From Macrocystis pyrifera (taxonomy: Eukaryota; Sar; Phaeophyceae; Laminariales; Laminariaceae): DNA of 64,000 nucleotides. The translations under genes and the position numbers were made by a program. Where the stretch lies: assembly GCA_031763025.1 (NCBI GenBank), contig JASSKH010000005.1, positions 4,296,092 to 4,360,091 on the forward strand, given 5' to 3'. Below, piece by piece: positions 63,080 to 64,000 of this stretch. The notes under the pieces were generated by a model that did not search any database, was not told the origin of the DNA, and saw only the letters and a list, made by a program, of their open reading frames with translations. Each line of letters starts with the position of its first letter. The stretch's first letter is position 1.

Positions 63080-64000
63080 AGATGTCCTGCTTCCTGACGA
63101 AGTCTGCTTTTCGCCAGTGACCTCCCCTCTCCCCACTCCCATGTTTCAAACTACCCCCAAGCTACTTGCGTGCGACACTGAATTGAACACTATATTCTAC
63201 GAGGGTACGTTCGTGCTACTACAGTAAGTATCCGTACTACAACATAATACTGGCATTCCTGTTGAGGCTCAACCCAGAGGAAAACATTGACGTTGCGCTG
63301 TTGTTGTGCTGGCGCGCATATATCTGATAAGTCGGGATTAGTGCAACACGCTGTTCGAACTGTGCAACACTTTTCGCCCACACTGCTTTCGCATTCATGT
63401 TTGGTCTGTTTTTCCCCCCAGAGTAGTGCCATTGGTACCATTTTATGCGTACGCGCCTGTGTTTCCAGCAAAGCCGGGAATAACCATACTTTGCAGTGGC
63501 TGTATATTGCATTGGGCCAATTTTGTCAAGAGAGCTGACAAAAACGTGCATCACCGTGGTCTTCACTTACGTTGGAAGCGGTCTCTCGCGCTCCCCCGGG
63601 CACCCCGGCGGCGAGTGTCGCGCGCACCACGATACGTGCCTCCGGCCTATTTCATTCCCTGATCCAATACCCTTCAGAAGCGTATGAACAGATCCGTTGT
63701 TGAAAATACACCCTACTACGTAATAAACGCCTACGTTATACCTGATGCCGTCTCATCTATATGTACGTATAGTTATTACTGTATATCAAAACGACGTTTT
63801 TGAACATAGCTGCTTTTCCTCTTCCGACGGGGGGTATTTTCTCGTACACTCGGCCACGGGGCACGCAGGAGGCCCGCGTGTACACACGGCTTAAGTTTGG
63901 ACTCCGGCCGAGATCCGTGGCTCGTGCTCTGGGGGTTTTAAGTTGCGAAAACTAGCACGTAACTACGGGATCTTTTTCCGCAGAGTCAAACAAAGCTTGC
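63080..64000. other. Window end; no supported gene
   Basis: Overlapping ORFs (up to 109 codons, minus, 63237-63566) show no motif. Possible 5' exons of the 61084-63068 gene could lie here, but none with a signal peptide was found. Confidence 0.4.

Overview
The window looks like nuclear DNA of a eukaryote with a repeat-rich genome. It holds LTR retrotransposons of both main types, a tRNA-derived SINE, a MITE pair, many microsatellites and a few genes with GT-AG introns. Most sequence is non-coding or repeat-derived. The Ty3/gypsy C-terminal architecture (chromodomain, then a Tudor-like barrel) and the small cysteine-rich secreted proteins would fit an alga or another stramenopile, but this is a weak inference and I cannot name the organism.

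Layout. 300-598 is a trinucleotide microsatellite, followed by a decayed Ty3/gypsy pol remnant (600-4500, + strand). 7070-8140 is a degenerate, self-complementary block built on a GGAAGT-like motif. 9158-9645 is the last exon of a secreted, probably GPI-anchored protein (- strand). 13303-15945 has several local tandem duplications, 16328-16861 a hypothetical ORF and 16870-18000 a degenerate repeat array. 20154-22060 has CAG-rich DNA, a SINE and an 18-codon repeat array. 23780-24200 is a second self-complementary block containing a MITE.

The centre (24201-38079, 13.9 kb) is a structurally complete Ty3/gypsy element: 278/270-bp LTRs, a primer binding site and a 4-bp target duplication (ATGG). 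Its order is gag-like region, nucleocapsid, NADAR domain plus aspartic protease in one 797-codon ORF, RT-RNase H, a proline/alanine-rich 42-aa repeat, integrase, chromodomain and Tudor-like domain. The NADAR domain (YbiA/DUF1768-type N-glycosidase fold, here in a retroelement polyprotein) is the most striking content of the window. Several frameshifts and one in-frame stop show that this copy is dead, but the NADAR-protease ORF is uninterrupted.

Right of it, 40857-42498 (- strand) is a related element with two LTRs that lost about 11 kb and a further 1.2 kb internally. 42540-43450 is a CAG-rich approximately 270-bp tandem array. 43960-45240 is a diverged duplication in which one copy carries the second MITE. 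46741-51193 (- strand) is a decayed Ty1/copia element with gag, a tandemly duplicated RT segment and RNase H, but without recognisable protease or integrase. 53423-53756 is the second SINE copy, 56460-56990 a third self-complementary block, and 57520-58290 an inverted duplication of a coding segment with a candidate 37-bp intron. 61084-63068 is a spliced gene of the same secreted family as 9158-9645; its introns are all phase 1, and orphan exons of the same kind lie at 39229-39450 and, less certainly, 55672-55809.

No rRNA, functional tRNA, CRISPR array or bacterial operon was seen.
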